Translations under genes and position numbers: made by a program
Notes under the pieces: generated by a model
What the model saw: the letters and a program-made list of their open reading frames with translations, nothing else
What the model was told of the DNA's origin: nothing
Database searches by the model: none
Shown: piece by piece, positions 18,443-27,059 of the stretch
Layout of the letters: every line of letters starts with the position of its first letter
Position numbering within the stretch: the first letter of the stretch is position 1
DNA from: Candidatus Sulfotelmatobacter sp.
Lineage (GTDB): Bacteria > Acidobacteriota > Terriglobia > Terriglobales > Acidobacteriaceae
DNA length: 64,000 bases
Assembly: GCA_036500765.1 (NCBI GenBank)
Contig: DASYBM010000016.1
Location: 62,001 to 126,000, forward strand
Direction of reading: 5' to 3'

Positions 18443-19013
18443 AATACTCCGTACAGCGAACTTAATTCGCCGGGAAGGTCGCAGTCAAGGCACGGAGGTA
18501 ATAAGCGGATATTGCATGTATCCCGGCTTCTAGACGACCTGGAGAGCAACGGCAATATTCCCAAATCTCGTGATAAGCTTCGCGGAGTCCTCGGCTCCCC
18601 CAGTCGGCTCATTCCGCTTTCCTCGCGTCCTCTCGGTTGTCGCCGCCGGCCTTTGTTTGCTGTCCTTTTGTGTCCCATACTTCTTGAGGAAGGTCGCCGG
18701 GCGGCACGCGGCATTCTGGATATTGCCGGGAGTGCCCTGCGGAATGGGATCGGAGATATATTCCCAGTCATCGTTCCAGGCGAATTCTACGATTTCGTAG
18801 CCGGCGATGAGTCCCGCTGCGATTCCGGCATCGGCCGAGTCCGGCGCGGCCTTGGGAAACGCCCTCGCGAAACACTGCATAAGCCAAAGCGCGCGCTACC
18901 CGAGTTGGCGCACTCCCATCATCTGCAAGCCGCCCGATGTATACTCGGTAGCCTCGGTCGACTCGAAATCAACTCGCGCCGAGCCAGCCTCATAGTTTTT
19001 AAGGAGATCCGCT
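18443..19013. other. Divergent spacer with no assured gene
   Basis: 571 bases between the SAM hydrolase and AIM24-like genes. Open frames occur on both strands (116 residues at 18530-18880 minus, 76 residues at 18570-18800 plus), but neither shows a domain or a ribosome site. GGAG is present before the downstream AIM24 gene only. A decayed gene is possible. Confidence 0.45.
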
Positions 19014-19772
19014 ATGGAAGCGCGCATCACCGGCACCACCATGCCCGTCCTCGAATTTGTCCTTGGGCCTAACGAGAGCATCATTTCCGAAGCCGGAGAA
19101 CTTTCTTGGATGAGCGCATCGATCCAGATGACGACTCACACTCAGTTTGGCGGCGGCGGAGGTCTGTTCGGCGTGCTCAAGCGCGTGGCCGGTGGCGGCT
19201 CCATTTTTATGACGGAATACCGCTCTCTCGGCGCCGCGGGTGAACTCGCCTTCGCGACCAAGTTGCCGGGACATATCGTCCCCGTGGAAGTCGCTCCCGG
19301 GCACGAATACATGATTCACCGTCACGGCTTTCTTTGCGGCACGCCGCAGATTCAACTCGGCCTGGGCTTCCAGCAATCGCTGGGCGCCGGAATTTTCGGC
19401 GGTGACGGCTTCCTCTTGCAACGAGTCACGGGACAAGGCACTGCCTGGCTCGAACTCTCCGGCGAACTCGTTGTCCGCGATCTTCAACCGGGGCAAACTC
19501 TGCGCGTGCACCCCGGCCATGTGGGCGCATTTCAGTCCAGCGTCTCGTTCCAGATCACGACCATTCCGGGCATCAAGAACATGATCTTCGGCGGCGACGG
19601 AATTTTTCTCGCCGCCCTCACCGGCCCCGGCAGAATCTGGCTCCAGACCCTGCCCATCGCCCGCCTGGCGCACGCTCTGGCCGAATACATGCCCCAGGAA
19701 ACGCGCCGCGAAAATGTGCAAAGCGGAGTAGTCGGCGGCATCGTCGGCTCCATATTGGACAACATGAAGTGA
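19014..19772 (+). CDS. AIM24 / TIGR00266 family protein
   Basis: 252 residues with the glycine-rich beta-strand pattern of the AIM24 family: MEARITGTTMPVLEF, GGELSW-type turns (SEAGELSWMS), the MTTHTQFGGGGGLFGVLKR stretch and GSIFMTEY. Later parts are GDGFLLQRVTGQGTAWLELSG and FGGDGIFLAALTGPGRIWLQT. The start is firm, with AAGGAG nine bases before the ATG. The protein lacks a signal peptide. Bacterial members have no settled function; the yeast homologue supports mitochondrial inner membrane structure. Confidence 0.88.
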   Translation: MEARITGTTMPVLEFVLGPNESIISEAGELSWMSASIQMTTHTQFGGGGGLFGVLKRVAGGGSIFMTEYRSLGAAGELAFATKLPGHIVPVEVAPGHEYMIHRHGFLCGTPQIQLGLGFQQSLGAGIFGGDGFLLQRVTGQGTAWLELSGELVVRDLQPGQTLRVHPGHVGAFQSSVSFQITTIPGIKNMIFGGDGIFLAALTGPGRIWLQTLPIARLAHALAEYMPQETRRENVQSGVVGGIVGSILDNMK

Positions 19773-19786
19773 GGGTGCTGCTTCGC

Positions 19787-19839
19787 AGGTGTTAGGTCTC
19801 AGGTTTACTCTGTGCGCCTCTGTGCCCTCTGTGTGGTTC
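19787..19839. repeat. Short word-repeat tract after the AIM24 gene
   Basis: Words GGTGTTAGGTCTCAGG and then CTCTGTGCGC, CTCTGTGCC, CTCTGTGTGG in tandem. The CTCTGTG word recurs with complementary arms at 32082-32110 and 44188-44206. Here only one arm is seen. Confidence 0.6.
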
Positions 19840-19957
19840 AAGCCTTTTGCAAGGAACCGAAGGCCGCCAGATTCCTTGATTGACGGCCTGTTTGATCGGT
19901 AGTAGAGTTCTCCCGCACTTCAGATCGAAACCAATTCACGTGTCCGGGAACTCACTC

Positions 19958-21379
19958 ATGAAAATTGCACTTCGCTCGGCAGCCATCGCGCTGCTTGCCT
20001 TTTCTTTGTCCGCCACCGCTCTTGCGCAGTGGTCCTCCGATGCTTCCCTCAACCTCGCGCTTGCGGACAGAAACAACGGCAGCGATCAGGTGCAGCCCAA
20101 ACTTGTGCCCATGCAAAGTAAGGGATGGTATGTGAGCTGGTTCGATTCGAATCCCGCCGCGAAGCGGCCCATCGGCTATGACGTTTTCTACCAGCGCCTG
20201 AGCAACCGCGGCGTGGAACAATTTCAGCACGACGGCCAACTCGTCGCCAGTTTAAGCAACAGTTCCACCGAGGACTACGGCCTCGACATGGACACGAGCG
20301 GCCATGCGCTGATCGCCTTCCTCGATACCCGCGAAGGCTCGAACCAGCAAGTTACCGCCGCAAGAATGGGCCAGCACGGCGCGCCTCTCTGGGGAACTCT
20401 CGGAGTGCAACTCACCAGCGGCAGCACCGATTTCAATGCCGCCCCGAAGGTCGCGGGAACCAGTGACGGCGGCATCGTCGTCGGCTGGACGAGCAACAGC
20501 GACGTTGTTCTACAAAAGCTGAACGCCGCCGGCCAGCCGCAGTGGGGCAGCGGTGTGGTCTTCAGCGAGACCGGATACGATTACGTTCTCTCCGATCTGC
20601 ACGCCGCCGATAACGGATCGGTGATCGTCTCGTGGGTACGCGGCGCTGGCTTTGGCAGCAATGAGCAACTCCGCGCCAATAAAGTTTCATCGAGCGGCAG
20701 CATCCTGTGGGGCTCAGGCAACGTGGATATTTTCGACGTCGGCTCGCTCCAGTTCGGCAACTTCCCTTACTTCACCTACGATGGCAATGGCGGCGCTGTA
20801 TTCGCTTGGTATACCAGCACTCCCACATTGCAATGCTTCGCCCAGCACATTCTCGCCGATGGCAGCGAGGCGTTCCCGCATAACGGGGCGGCCGTTTCCT
20901 CCAACAGCATCAACATCAGAGTTTCTCCTTCTGCCGCCTATCGCGCCGCCACGCAAGAAGTCTTTGTCTTTTGGACGGAAGAAGATTCCAATCAGTTTTA
21001 CAACGGAGTCTCGGGGCAGAAGCTTGACTCGACAGGTGCGCCGCAGTGGGGCGCCGATGGACTCACGATCATTCCCCTCGGCAACGATTCGCAAATTTTC
21101 GTCACGACAGTGCAGAGCGGAACCGGAGCGCTGACCTTCTGGGTCGACCAGCCGAGTTACGGATCCGCCACCATTCAGGGCATCAAGCTCGATGGCGGTG
21201 GGAACACGGTCTGCGCGCAGTTTCCGGTTTCATCGACTCCGTCCGATAAATCGCGCTTAGCCGCGGCTGTCGCGCCCAATGGTGTCACCGCGCTCGCCTT
21301 TGAAGATGACAAAATCGGCAACAACGGCATCTACATCCAGAACGTGAACCCGAACTGTTCTCTCGGAGAGCCGCAATGA
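19958..21379 (+). CDS. Large secreted protein of unknown function
   Basis: 473 residues from the ATG at 19958, chosen because it begins a clear signal peptide (MKIALRSAAIALLAFSLSAT, cut near ALAQW). The upstream in-frame ATG at 19880 gives 26 residues that hide the signal. The mature part is rich in W, G, N, S with repeated blocks such as HALIAFLDTREGSNQQ, GIVVGWTSNSD, SVIVSWVRGAG and GAVFAWYTS, which suggests a beta-propeller of about 50-residue blades. No catalytic motif is seen. Confidence 0.8.
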   Translation: MKIALRSAAIALLAFSLSATALAQWSSDASLNLALADRNNGSDQVQPKLVPMQSKGWYVSWFDSNPAAKRPIGYDVFYQRLSNRGVEQFQHDGQLVASLSNSSTEDYGLDMDTSGHALIAFLDTREGSNQQVTAARMGQHGAPLWGTLGVQLTSGSTDFNAAPKVAGTSDGGIVVGWTSNSDVVLQKLNAAGQPQWGSGVVFSETGYDYVLSDLHAADNGSVIVSWVRGAGFGSNEQLRANKVSSSGSILWGSGNVDIFDVGSLQFGNFPYFTYDGNGGAVFAWYTSTPTLQCFAQHILADGSEAFPHNGAAVSSNSINIRVSPSAAYRAATQEVFVFWTEEDSNQFYNGVSGQKLDSTGAPQWGADGLTIIPLGNDSQIFVTTVQSGTGALTFWVDQPSYGSATIQGIKLDGGGNTVCAQFPVSSTPSDKSRLAAAVAPNGVTALAFEDDKIGNNGIYIQNVNPNCSLGEPQ

Positions 21380-21434
21380 GAGATTCAAAATACTGAAAAC
21401 AACGGGACAGCGAATCTTCCGCTGTCCCGCCGGT

Positions 21435-21605
21435 CTTCGCGTGCTTTGCGGCATTTCTTAGCGTTCTTTGCGGTCAAGCTGTTGGCTCTCACGGGCGCTT
21501 CAAGCAAGAATCTTGAAACGCGCACGAAGAGGTGCCGCAAAGCACGCGAAGAAGTGCAAAGGACGTCATCACCGACGACCGACGACCGACGACTCGACGA
21601 CCGAA
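21435..21605. repeat. Intergenic inverted-repeat element before the GT2 gene
   Basis: A perfect 19-bp inverted repeat: 21435-21453 pairs with 21533-21551, with 79 bases between, and both arms are built of CGCGTGCTTTGCGG-type words. It is followed at 21572-21605 by tandem CGACGACC words like those at 17508-17594. It occupies the spacer between the secreted-protein gene and the glycosyltransferase gene. Confidence 0.85.
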
Positions 21606-21642
21606 AGCCCCCCATCTCGGGTAAACTAATTGCATCGCACCC

Positions 21643-22449
21643 ATGATTAACGGGAAACATATTGCCGTCGTCATGCCCGCCTACAACGCGGAGAAGACCC
21701 TCGAGGTCACGGTAGGAGAACTCCCCGACCTAGTCGACGTCCGCATCCTGGTTGACGACCACAGCCACGATGAGACCGTCGATCTCGCCCACAAACTAGG
21801 CCTGCTCGTGTTTCAGCACGACCGCAACTACGGTTACGGACGCAACCAGCAAACCTGCTACCGCGAAGCTCTGGCCGCTGGCGCCGACGTCGTCATCATG
21901 CTGCATCCGGATTATCAGTACACGCCGCTGCTCATCACAGCCATGGCGAGCATGGTCGCCTACGATGTTTATGATGTTGTCCTCGGATCGCGCATCATCG
22001 GGGGCCGCGCGCTGCTCGGCGGCATGCCCTTGTACAAATACGTCGCCAATCGCCTGCTCACCGGTTTCGAAAATCTTTTCCTGCGCGTGAAGCTCTCCGA
22101 GTATCACACCGGATACCGCGCCTTCAGCCGCAAAGTGCTCACCCAACTGCCGCTGCTCGAAAATTCCGACGACTTTGTCTTCGACAACCAGATGCTGGCG
22201 CAGTGCGTGCACTTCGGCTTCCGCATTGGAGAAGTATCCTGCCCCACGAAATATTTCGAAGAAGCCTCGTCAATCAATTTCCGCCGCAGCGTGCAGTACG
22301 GATTCGGCGTGCTGGCCACGACCTTGCAGTTTGCCCTGCAACGCATCGGCCTGGTTCATATCCCGCGCTTCAGCGAAAAAGGCCGCAGACTCGAAGCGGC
22401 TGGCGAAACTTACTATACTGCCCGCTCCGAGACCGCGCGGCCCGCGTAG
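21643..22449 (+). CDS. Family 2 glycosyltransferase (dolichol-phosphate mannosyltransferase-like)
   Basis: 268 residues with a GT-A fold: [18 protein letters not shown] at the N-terminus, the nucleotide-binding [10 protein letters not shown] stretch, and HPDYQYTP in the place of the metal-binding DxD. The C-terminal part has [15 protein letters not shown], as in DPM1-like enzymes, but no clear membrane anchor. It probably loads a sugar onto a polyprenyl phosphate. The next two genes are polytopic membrane proteins, so the three may make and use a lipid-linked sugar. Six bases separate its stop from the next ATG. Confidence 0.88.
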   Translation: MINGKHIAVVMPAYNAEKTLEVTVGELPDLVDVRILVDDHSHDETVDLAHKLGLLVFQHDRNYGYGRNQQTCYREALAAGADVVIMLHPDYQYTPLLITAMASMVAYDVYDVVLGSRIIGGRALLGGMPLYKYVANRLLTGFENLFLRVKLSEYHTGYRAFSRKVLTQLPLLENSDDFVFDNQMLAQCVHFGFRIGEVSCPTKYFEEASSINFRRSVQYGFGVLATTLQFALQRIGLVHIPRFSEKGRRLEAAGETYYTARSETARPA

Positions 22450-22455
22450 CGCGAC

Positions 22456-23976
22456 ATGTATACCAACCTTAAGAATTTTCTGCGTTTGCTCGGGTTGACT
22501 GCGCTTGCGATCCTGATCCAGGGATACCATCCCGGCCTCGAGGACGACGCCTATTACCTGGCCGCGATCAAGAAAAATCTCAACCCGGCCCTGTTTCCCC
22601 ACGACGCCGATTTTTTCCGCGTCCAATTTCAGGCCACTGCGTTTGACAAGCTGATCGCTTTATCCATCCGCTGGACTCACATCCCGCTCCCCTGGGCGCT
22701 CTTTCTATGGCAGTGCGCCGCAACTTTTCTGGTTCTGTGGGGATGCCTGCGAATCGCCCAGCGATGTTTCGACCGCGAGTATGAGCAGTGGGCGGCGGTC
22801 GCGATGGTGGCCGCGCTGCTGACTCTTCCAGTCTCCGGCTCAGGTCTGAACCTGACCGACCAGTACCTGCATCCTCGCGCCTTGGCCACGGCTCTGATTC
22901 TGGCCGCCATCGTTGCCGTGCTCGAGGGTCGCCGTCTGCTCGCTGGCGTGCTTCTGCTGCTGGCTTTTCCGGTGCACCTCAACATGACGCCATTCGGCGT
23001 TTCCTATTGTTTCTTTCTGATGTGGACGCCGAAAACATTTACGCGGCAAAAGTCGGAGCGTCCCAGTGCGCAAGCTGTCGGCATGCTTCTACTCATGCCC
23101 TTGGGGTGGTTATTCGAGCCAGCATCGGATTCATGGCGGCAGGCAGAGGCGATGCGATCGTTTTATTGGTTGTCGCACTGGCACTGGTACGAATGGCTGG
23201 GGGTTGTCGGACCACTGGCGCTGCTGTGGTGGTTTCGCAAGCTGGCGCTCAGCCGAAATTCCAATGTCGCGGCGAACACGATCACCACGAACACGGTTAT
23301 GGCGAAGATGGCCGAGCGCATGGTCTATTTCGGAATCTTTCAGTTGGCCATCGCTCTTATCTTTATGCTGCCGCCGCGCCTGGAACGTTTGCGCTCGCTC
23401 GAGCCTATGCGCTTTCTGCATCTCGTCTATCTCTTGTTTGTATTGCTCTCGGGAGGATTGCTGGCGCGTTACCTGCTGAAGCAAAGTGTCCTGCGCTGGT
23501 TGTTGCTCTTCATTCCCCTCGGCGCGGGAATGTTTTACGCGCAGCGGCAACTGTACCCTGATACGGTTCATCTGGAATTGCCGGGCAGAGCATCCGGCAG
23601 AGCATCTGGGAACGATTGGGTCGAGGCCTTCCGCTGGATCAGCCGCAACACGCCCGTCGACAGCCAGTTCGCGCTCGATCCGCACTACATGGAAATGCCC
23701 GGCGAAGACTACCACGGCTTTCGCGCGCTGGCCGAGCGCAGCGTCCTGGCCGATGCGGTGAAAGATCCCGGCATGGTCGTTCGCGTACCTCGTCTTGGCC
23801 CGCGCTGGCTTCGCGAATTAAACGCGCAAGCCGGATGGCGCAACTTTCAAAAGCCAGACTTCGAGCGACTGCATGCGCAGTTCGGAGTCAACTGGGTCGT
23901 CCTAACCAATCCGCCGGTACCGGGTTTGACGTGTCCCTATCAGAATGACCGGGTTTCAGTTTGCTGGGCAGACTGA
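22456..23976 (+). CDS. Polytopic membrane protein, GT-C-like
   Basis: 506 residues with about ten hydrophobic segments. An acidic loop after the first helix (HPGLEDDAYYLAAIKKNLNP) resembles the first periplasmic loop of GT-C glycosyltransferases, where an acidic pair is catalytic. The last 130 residues form a soluble domain (WVEAFRWISRNTPVDSQFAL). I do not recognise a named family. The RASGRASG stretch near residue 378 comes from a short tandem repeat. Its stop overlaps the possible start of the next gene by 32 bases. Confidence 0.7.
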   Translation: MYTNLKNFLRLLGLTALAILIQGYHPGLEDDAYYLAAIKKNLNPALFPHDADFFRVQFQATAFDKLIALSIRWTHIPLPWALFLWQCAATFLVLWGCLRIAQRCFDREYEQWAAVAMVAALLTLPVSGSGLNLTDQYLHPRALATALILAAIVAVLEGRRLLAGVLLLLAFPVHLNMTPFGVSYCFFLMWTPKTFTRQKSERPSAQAVGMLLLMPLGWLFEPASDSWRQAEAMRSFYWLSHWHWYEWLGVVGPLALLWWFRKLALSRNSNVAANTITTNTVMAKMAERMVYFGIFQLAIALIFMLPPRLERLRSLEPMRFLHLVYLLFVLLSGGLLARYLLKQSVLRWLLLFIPLGAGMFYAQRQLYPDTVHLELPGRASGRASGNDWVEAFRWISRNTPVDSQFALDPHYMEMPGEDYHGFRALAERSVLADAVKDPGMVVRVPRLGPRWLRELNAQAGWRNFQKPDFERLHAQFGVNWVVLTNPPVPGLTCPYQNDRVSVCWAD

Positions 23977-25270
23977 TGTGAGAGTCGCAGACAGGAACGA
24001 TGCGCGTGGGCAATTGAACATGCTCGATAAACCACAAAACAATAAAGGCGCACTAGCAGCCTACTGGCCAATGGTGGCCGCCGCGCTGGTGGTTCGCCTT
24101 GCCGTCATGCTATTTCTTTATCGCGAATGGCTTGATCCCAATGGAGCCTGGGCCTTTGGCCGCGTGGCGCGGTCCATCGTTAGTGGTCACGGCTTCGGCA
24201 ATGTGTTTGCGCAGACGGGGCCGACGGCGGTGCTGTCTCCTGTCTACGCATATGTGCTGGCGGGAATTTTTCGGCTGTTTGGGATCTACACGCCCACCTC
24301 GATCATGACAGCGCTGGCCCTCAACAGCCTGTTCTCCGCCCTCACCTGCATTCCCGTTTTTTTGATCGCGAGGCAGGGCTTCGGCGACCGCGTCGCAAAG
24401 TGGGCAGGCTGGGGATGGGCCTTTTCTCCCTATGGCGTTTACTACGGAGCCGACTGGGCGTGGTCAACGTGCCTGGTCACACTGTTCCTTGCGGTTTTGT
24501 TCCTGATGGCGATGCGACTGGAGAACTCCGCGCGCCCGCGCGACTGGCTGTGGTTCGGCGTAGTCGGCGGATTCGCAGCGCTCACCGAACCGGTTGTTTT
24601 GTCGGTCGTGCCTCTGCTCGGGCTGTGGACGCTCTACCGGCGCTATCTCCATCATCGATCATGGAAGGCTCCCATGGCCGCAGCAGCTCTGGCTGCGCTC
24701 GCCGTGCTTGCGCCCTGGTTCGGGCGCAACTACGAAGTCTTCCACCACTTCATCCCAGTGCGCAGCGGCTTCGGACTCGAACTCTATATCGGCAACAACG
24801 GATACTCCACGCGCTGGGTCAACAGCGCTCTTCACCCGAATCACAATGATGCCGAGCTCAAAGAGTACGTGCAGTCAGGCGAGATCAACTACATGGAGCA
24901 CAAGCGTCAGCAAGCGATGGATTACATCCGCGCCCATCCCGGCTGGTATGCCTGGATGACCGCACGCCGCATCGTCTACATGTGGACCGGCTACTGGAGC
25001 TTCAGCCGCGATTATCTGAAAGATGAACCACTCGATCCGCCGAATATTTTTGTGGAAACGACGATGACCATTCTGGGCCTTTTCGGCCTGCGCCGCGTTT
25101 TTAAGCGCGATCGCGCGCTGGGCGTTCGCTTTGCCATCGTCCTGTTTTTCTTTCCGCTGGTCTATTACTTCTCTCATCCCGAGACATATTATTTCCGTCC
25201 GGTCGATCCGCTGATCGTCGTGCTGGCGGCAGCAACCATTGCCGGCGGCAGACCCGAGGCGGTGAAGTAA
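23945..25270 (+). CDS. ArnT-like family 39 membrane glycosyltransferase
   Basis: 441 residues if started at the ATG at 23945, which overlaps the upstream gene by 32 bases. An ATG at 24020 would give 416 residues and fits the first helix better. About nine membrane helices are visible. The first loop has REWLDPNGAWAFGRVARSIVSGHGFG in the position of the GT39/PMT catalytic loop, and NPVVALLNSLF-like text appears as TALALNSLFSALTCIPVF. It would transfer a sugar from a polyprenyl phosphate outside the membrane. The acceptor is unknown. Confidence 0.8.
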   Translation: MTGFQFAGQTDVRVADRNDARGQLNMLDKPQNNKGALAAYWPMVAAALVVRLAVMLFLYREWLDPNGAWAFGRVARSIVSGHGFGNVFAQTGPTAVLSPVYAYVLAGIFRLFGIYTPTSIMTALALNSLFSALTCIPVFLIARQGFGDRVAKWAGWGWAFSPYGVYYGADWAWSTCLVTLFLAVLFLMAMRLENSARPRDWLWFGVVGGFAALTEPVVLSVVPLLGLWTLYRRYLHHRSWKAPMAAAALAALAVLAPWFGRNYEVFHHFIPVRSGFGLELYIGNNGYSTRWVNSALHPNHNDAELKEYVQSGEINYMEHKRQQAMDYIRAHPGWYAWMTARRIVYMWTGYWSFSRDYLKDEPLDPPNIFVETTMTILGLFGLRRVFKRDRALGVRFAIVLFFFPLVYYFSHPETYYFRPVDPLIVVLAAATIAGGRPEAVK

Positions 25271-25294
25271 GCCGCCGCGGGTGGGCTTGCCCAG

Positions 25295-25402
25295 CTTCGC
25301 GTCCTTTGCGTTTCAAGGTTTTTTGCTTTTTGGCTAGAGTGAGAATCCACCCCCTCTGAATCGCAAAGGACGCCAAGGAAATGCCGCAAACGACGCGAAG
25401 GT
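25295..25402. repeat. Inverted word-repeat element between GT39 and ABC permease genes
   Basis: The left arm has CTTCGCGTCCTTTGCG (25295-25310). The right arm has CGCAAAGGACG (25362-25374) and CGCAAACGACGCGAAG (25385-25400). The words match those of the 21435-21551 element (TTCGCGTGCTTTGCGG), so the two belong to one sub-family. Confidence 0.75.
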
Positions 25403-25512
25403 TCAAGAAAGACAATTTAGAAAAGAATCCGTGGTTCTCGACCGCATTGTGAGCCTTGGGCGCGGGGTTTAACATCTAATCAGCGTTATCGAATCAACAT
25501 CATCTAAAAACA

Positions 25513-26763
25513 ATGCCGCCAGCCATCGCTCTCCCCGTCACAACCCGGCGTCACTTTGCTATCGGCGTTCACGAAATCCTGCACTTCGCCTACGACGCTT
25601 TCTGTAGCAACAAGCTGCAATTCACGCTCACGTCCCTGGCGATGGCGGTGGGTACCGCTTCGGTCATTCTGGTGGCGACGATCGGACTCACGGGAAAGCA
25701 ATACATCCTGCGCCAGTTGCAGTCGATCGGCACCAACATGATTTATGCCGATTATCAGGGCGGAGCGCAGCGCATCGAGTCGATGCCTGATCCTATGACG
25801 ATCGAGGATGTGCAGGCCGTTCGCGAGCAGGTCTCGAGCGTGGTGGCCGCTTCTCCGACGGTGGCGTTGGGGGATCGCATCAGTGTAGGCGGAGGCAAGC
25901 AGCGCGACATTCTCGTGCTCGGCGTCGCCCCCGAGTATCTCCGCGTGCGCAACCTGAAAGTTCTCGCGGGCCGCTTCTTCGATAGCGTGGATTCCAGCGG
26001 CCGTAACAAAGTCGGAGTGATTACCGAGAAGCTGGCGCAGACTCTGTTCGGCAGCACGCCTGCGGCGATCGGCCAGGTGATCAAGCTCAGCGGCGGTCTG
26101 CCCTTCACCATCGTGGGAGTGTTCAAGGAAAGCGTGGATACTTTCGGCGAGTCGGAAATTCAGGAAGATACCATGCTGATCCCCTACACGGTCAGCCGAT
26201 TCTTCACGCCGACGGCGGCGGTCAATGAGACATTTTTTTCAGTGGCCACGCCGCAGGACGTGCTGCCTGCAACGGCGGCGATCAAACGTGTGCTGCAATC
26301 GCGCCATCGTGCGGAATCGGTTTACAGCGTGCAGAACCTGACCCAGCTTCTTACGGTCGCGGGACGCATTGCCGACATTCTGACGCTCGTTCTTATGCTG
26401 GTAGCATTCGTCACGCTGCTGGTCAGCGGCATCGGCATCATGAACATTATGCTGGCGACGGTGACGTCGCGCATCCGCGAAATTGGAATTCGCAAGGCCA
26501 TCGGCGCCACCAATCGCGCGATCCGCTTTCAGTTTCTGGCAGAGGCCATTCTGATCTCGCTGGCCGGAGGTTTCGTTGGCACGCTCGCCGGCCTTGCCAT
26601 TCCAGTCTCGGTGCGTGTGTTCACCGATTACCACCTTCCTATTTCGGGCCTGTCGGCGATTATTGCCATCGTGGTGTCGTCGATTGTGGGGATTATTTTC
26701 GGAACGGTGCCCGCCACCCGCGCCTCCCAACTCGATCCAGTGGAAAGCCTCCGCTACGAGTAA
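25513..26763 (+). CDS. MacB/FtsX-type ABC transporter permease
   Basis: 416 residues: one N-terminal membrane helix (LTSLAMAVGTASVILVATIG), a large periplasmic MacB-like domain (GTNMIYADYQGG to about residue 270) and three C-terminal helices. The second of these carries SGIGIMNIMLATVTSRIREIGIRKAIGA, the signature of MacB permeases. These work with a cytoplasmic ATPase and often an HlyD-type adaptor, but neither is next to it here, so it is an orphan. An 11-bp terminator hairpin follows at 26790-26815. Confidence 0.88.
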   Translation: MPPAIALPVTTRRHFAIGVHEILHFAYDAFCSNKLQFTLTSLAMAVGTASVILVATIGLTGKQYILRQLQSIGTNMIYADYQGGAQRIESMPDPMTIEDVQAVREQVSSVVAASPTVALGDRISVGGGKQRDILVLGVAPEYLRVRNLKVLAGRFFDSVDSSGRNKVGVITEKLAQTLFGSTPAAIGQVIKLSGGLPFTIVGVFKESVDTFGESEIQEDTMLIPYTVSRFFTPTAAVNETFFSVATPQDVLPATAAIKRVLQSRHRAESVYSVQNLTQLLTVAGRIADILTLVLMLVAFVTLLVSGIGIMNIMLATVTSRIREIGIRKAIGATNRAIRFQFLAEAILISLAGGFVGTLAGLAIPVSVRVFTDYHLPISGLSAIIAIVVSSIVGIIFGTVPATRASQLDPVESLRYE

Positions 26764-26789
26764 GTTGGGCGAAAGTCACAGCCTGTGGA

Positions 26790-26815
26790 AAAAGTGTTCC
26801 TGCGGGAACACTTTT
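26790..26815 (+). terminator. Rho-independent-like terminator after the ABC permease
   Basis: A perfect 11-bp stem, AAAAGTGTTCC and GGAACACTTTT, with a four-base loop TGCG. The right arm ends in TTTT followed by CTC. It starts 27 bases after the permease stop. The A-rich left side lets it act in both directions. Confidence 0.85.
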
Positions 26816-26956
26816 CTCACGGGAATGTACCTACAATTTTATATTGCTGACGCTTGAAGCCTCAGAATCGTAGAGAGTTATGTACGTGCAGATCAGGGAA
26901 GGCGATGCGCACTGGGGCGTGGGGGGCGATCCTGCCGAGGAGATTATGCCGGTGGA

Positions 26957-27003
26957 AAAGAAAGCGGATTCCTCACCGGCGAAGAACGCCGGTTCGGAAT
27001 GAC
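26957..27003. repeat. Short intergenic repeat with paired arms
   Basis: Contains GGATTCCTCACCGGCG, an inner inverted repeat ACCGGCG/CGCCGGT around AAGAA, and CGGAATGACAAG. Read on the other strand it begins TGTCATTCCGA, similar to the TCATCC start of the repeats at 52606-52665 and 56168-56205. The relationship is tentative. Confidence 0.45.
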
Positions 27004-27059
27004 AAGGAGATACGATGACGAAGAGACACGAGAATTGTGTCATTCTCCACTCCCACGGC

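Noticed and set aside
18530-18880. 116-residue minus-strand frame and the overlapping plus-strand frame at 18570-18800
   Set aside because: Neither shows a domain, a ribosome site or a signal peptide that fits; they exclude each other. A decayed gene remains possible but is not supported.
17669-19072. 467-residue open frame on the plus strand
   Set aside because: It is antisense to the SAM hydrolase gene for most of its length and runs across the spacer into the AIM24 gene in another frame. No domain is visible.
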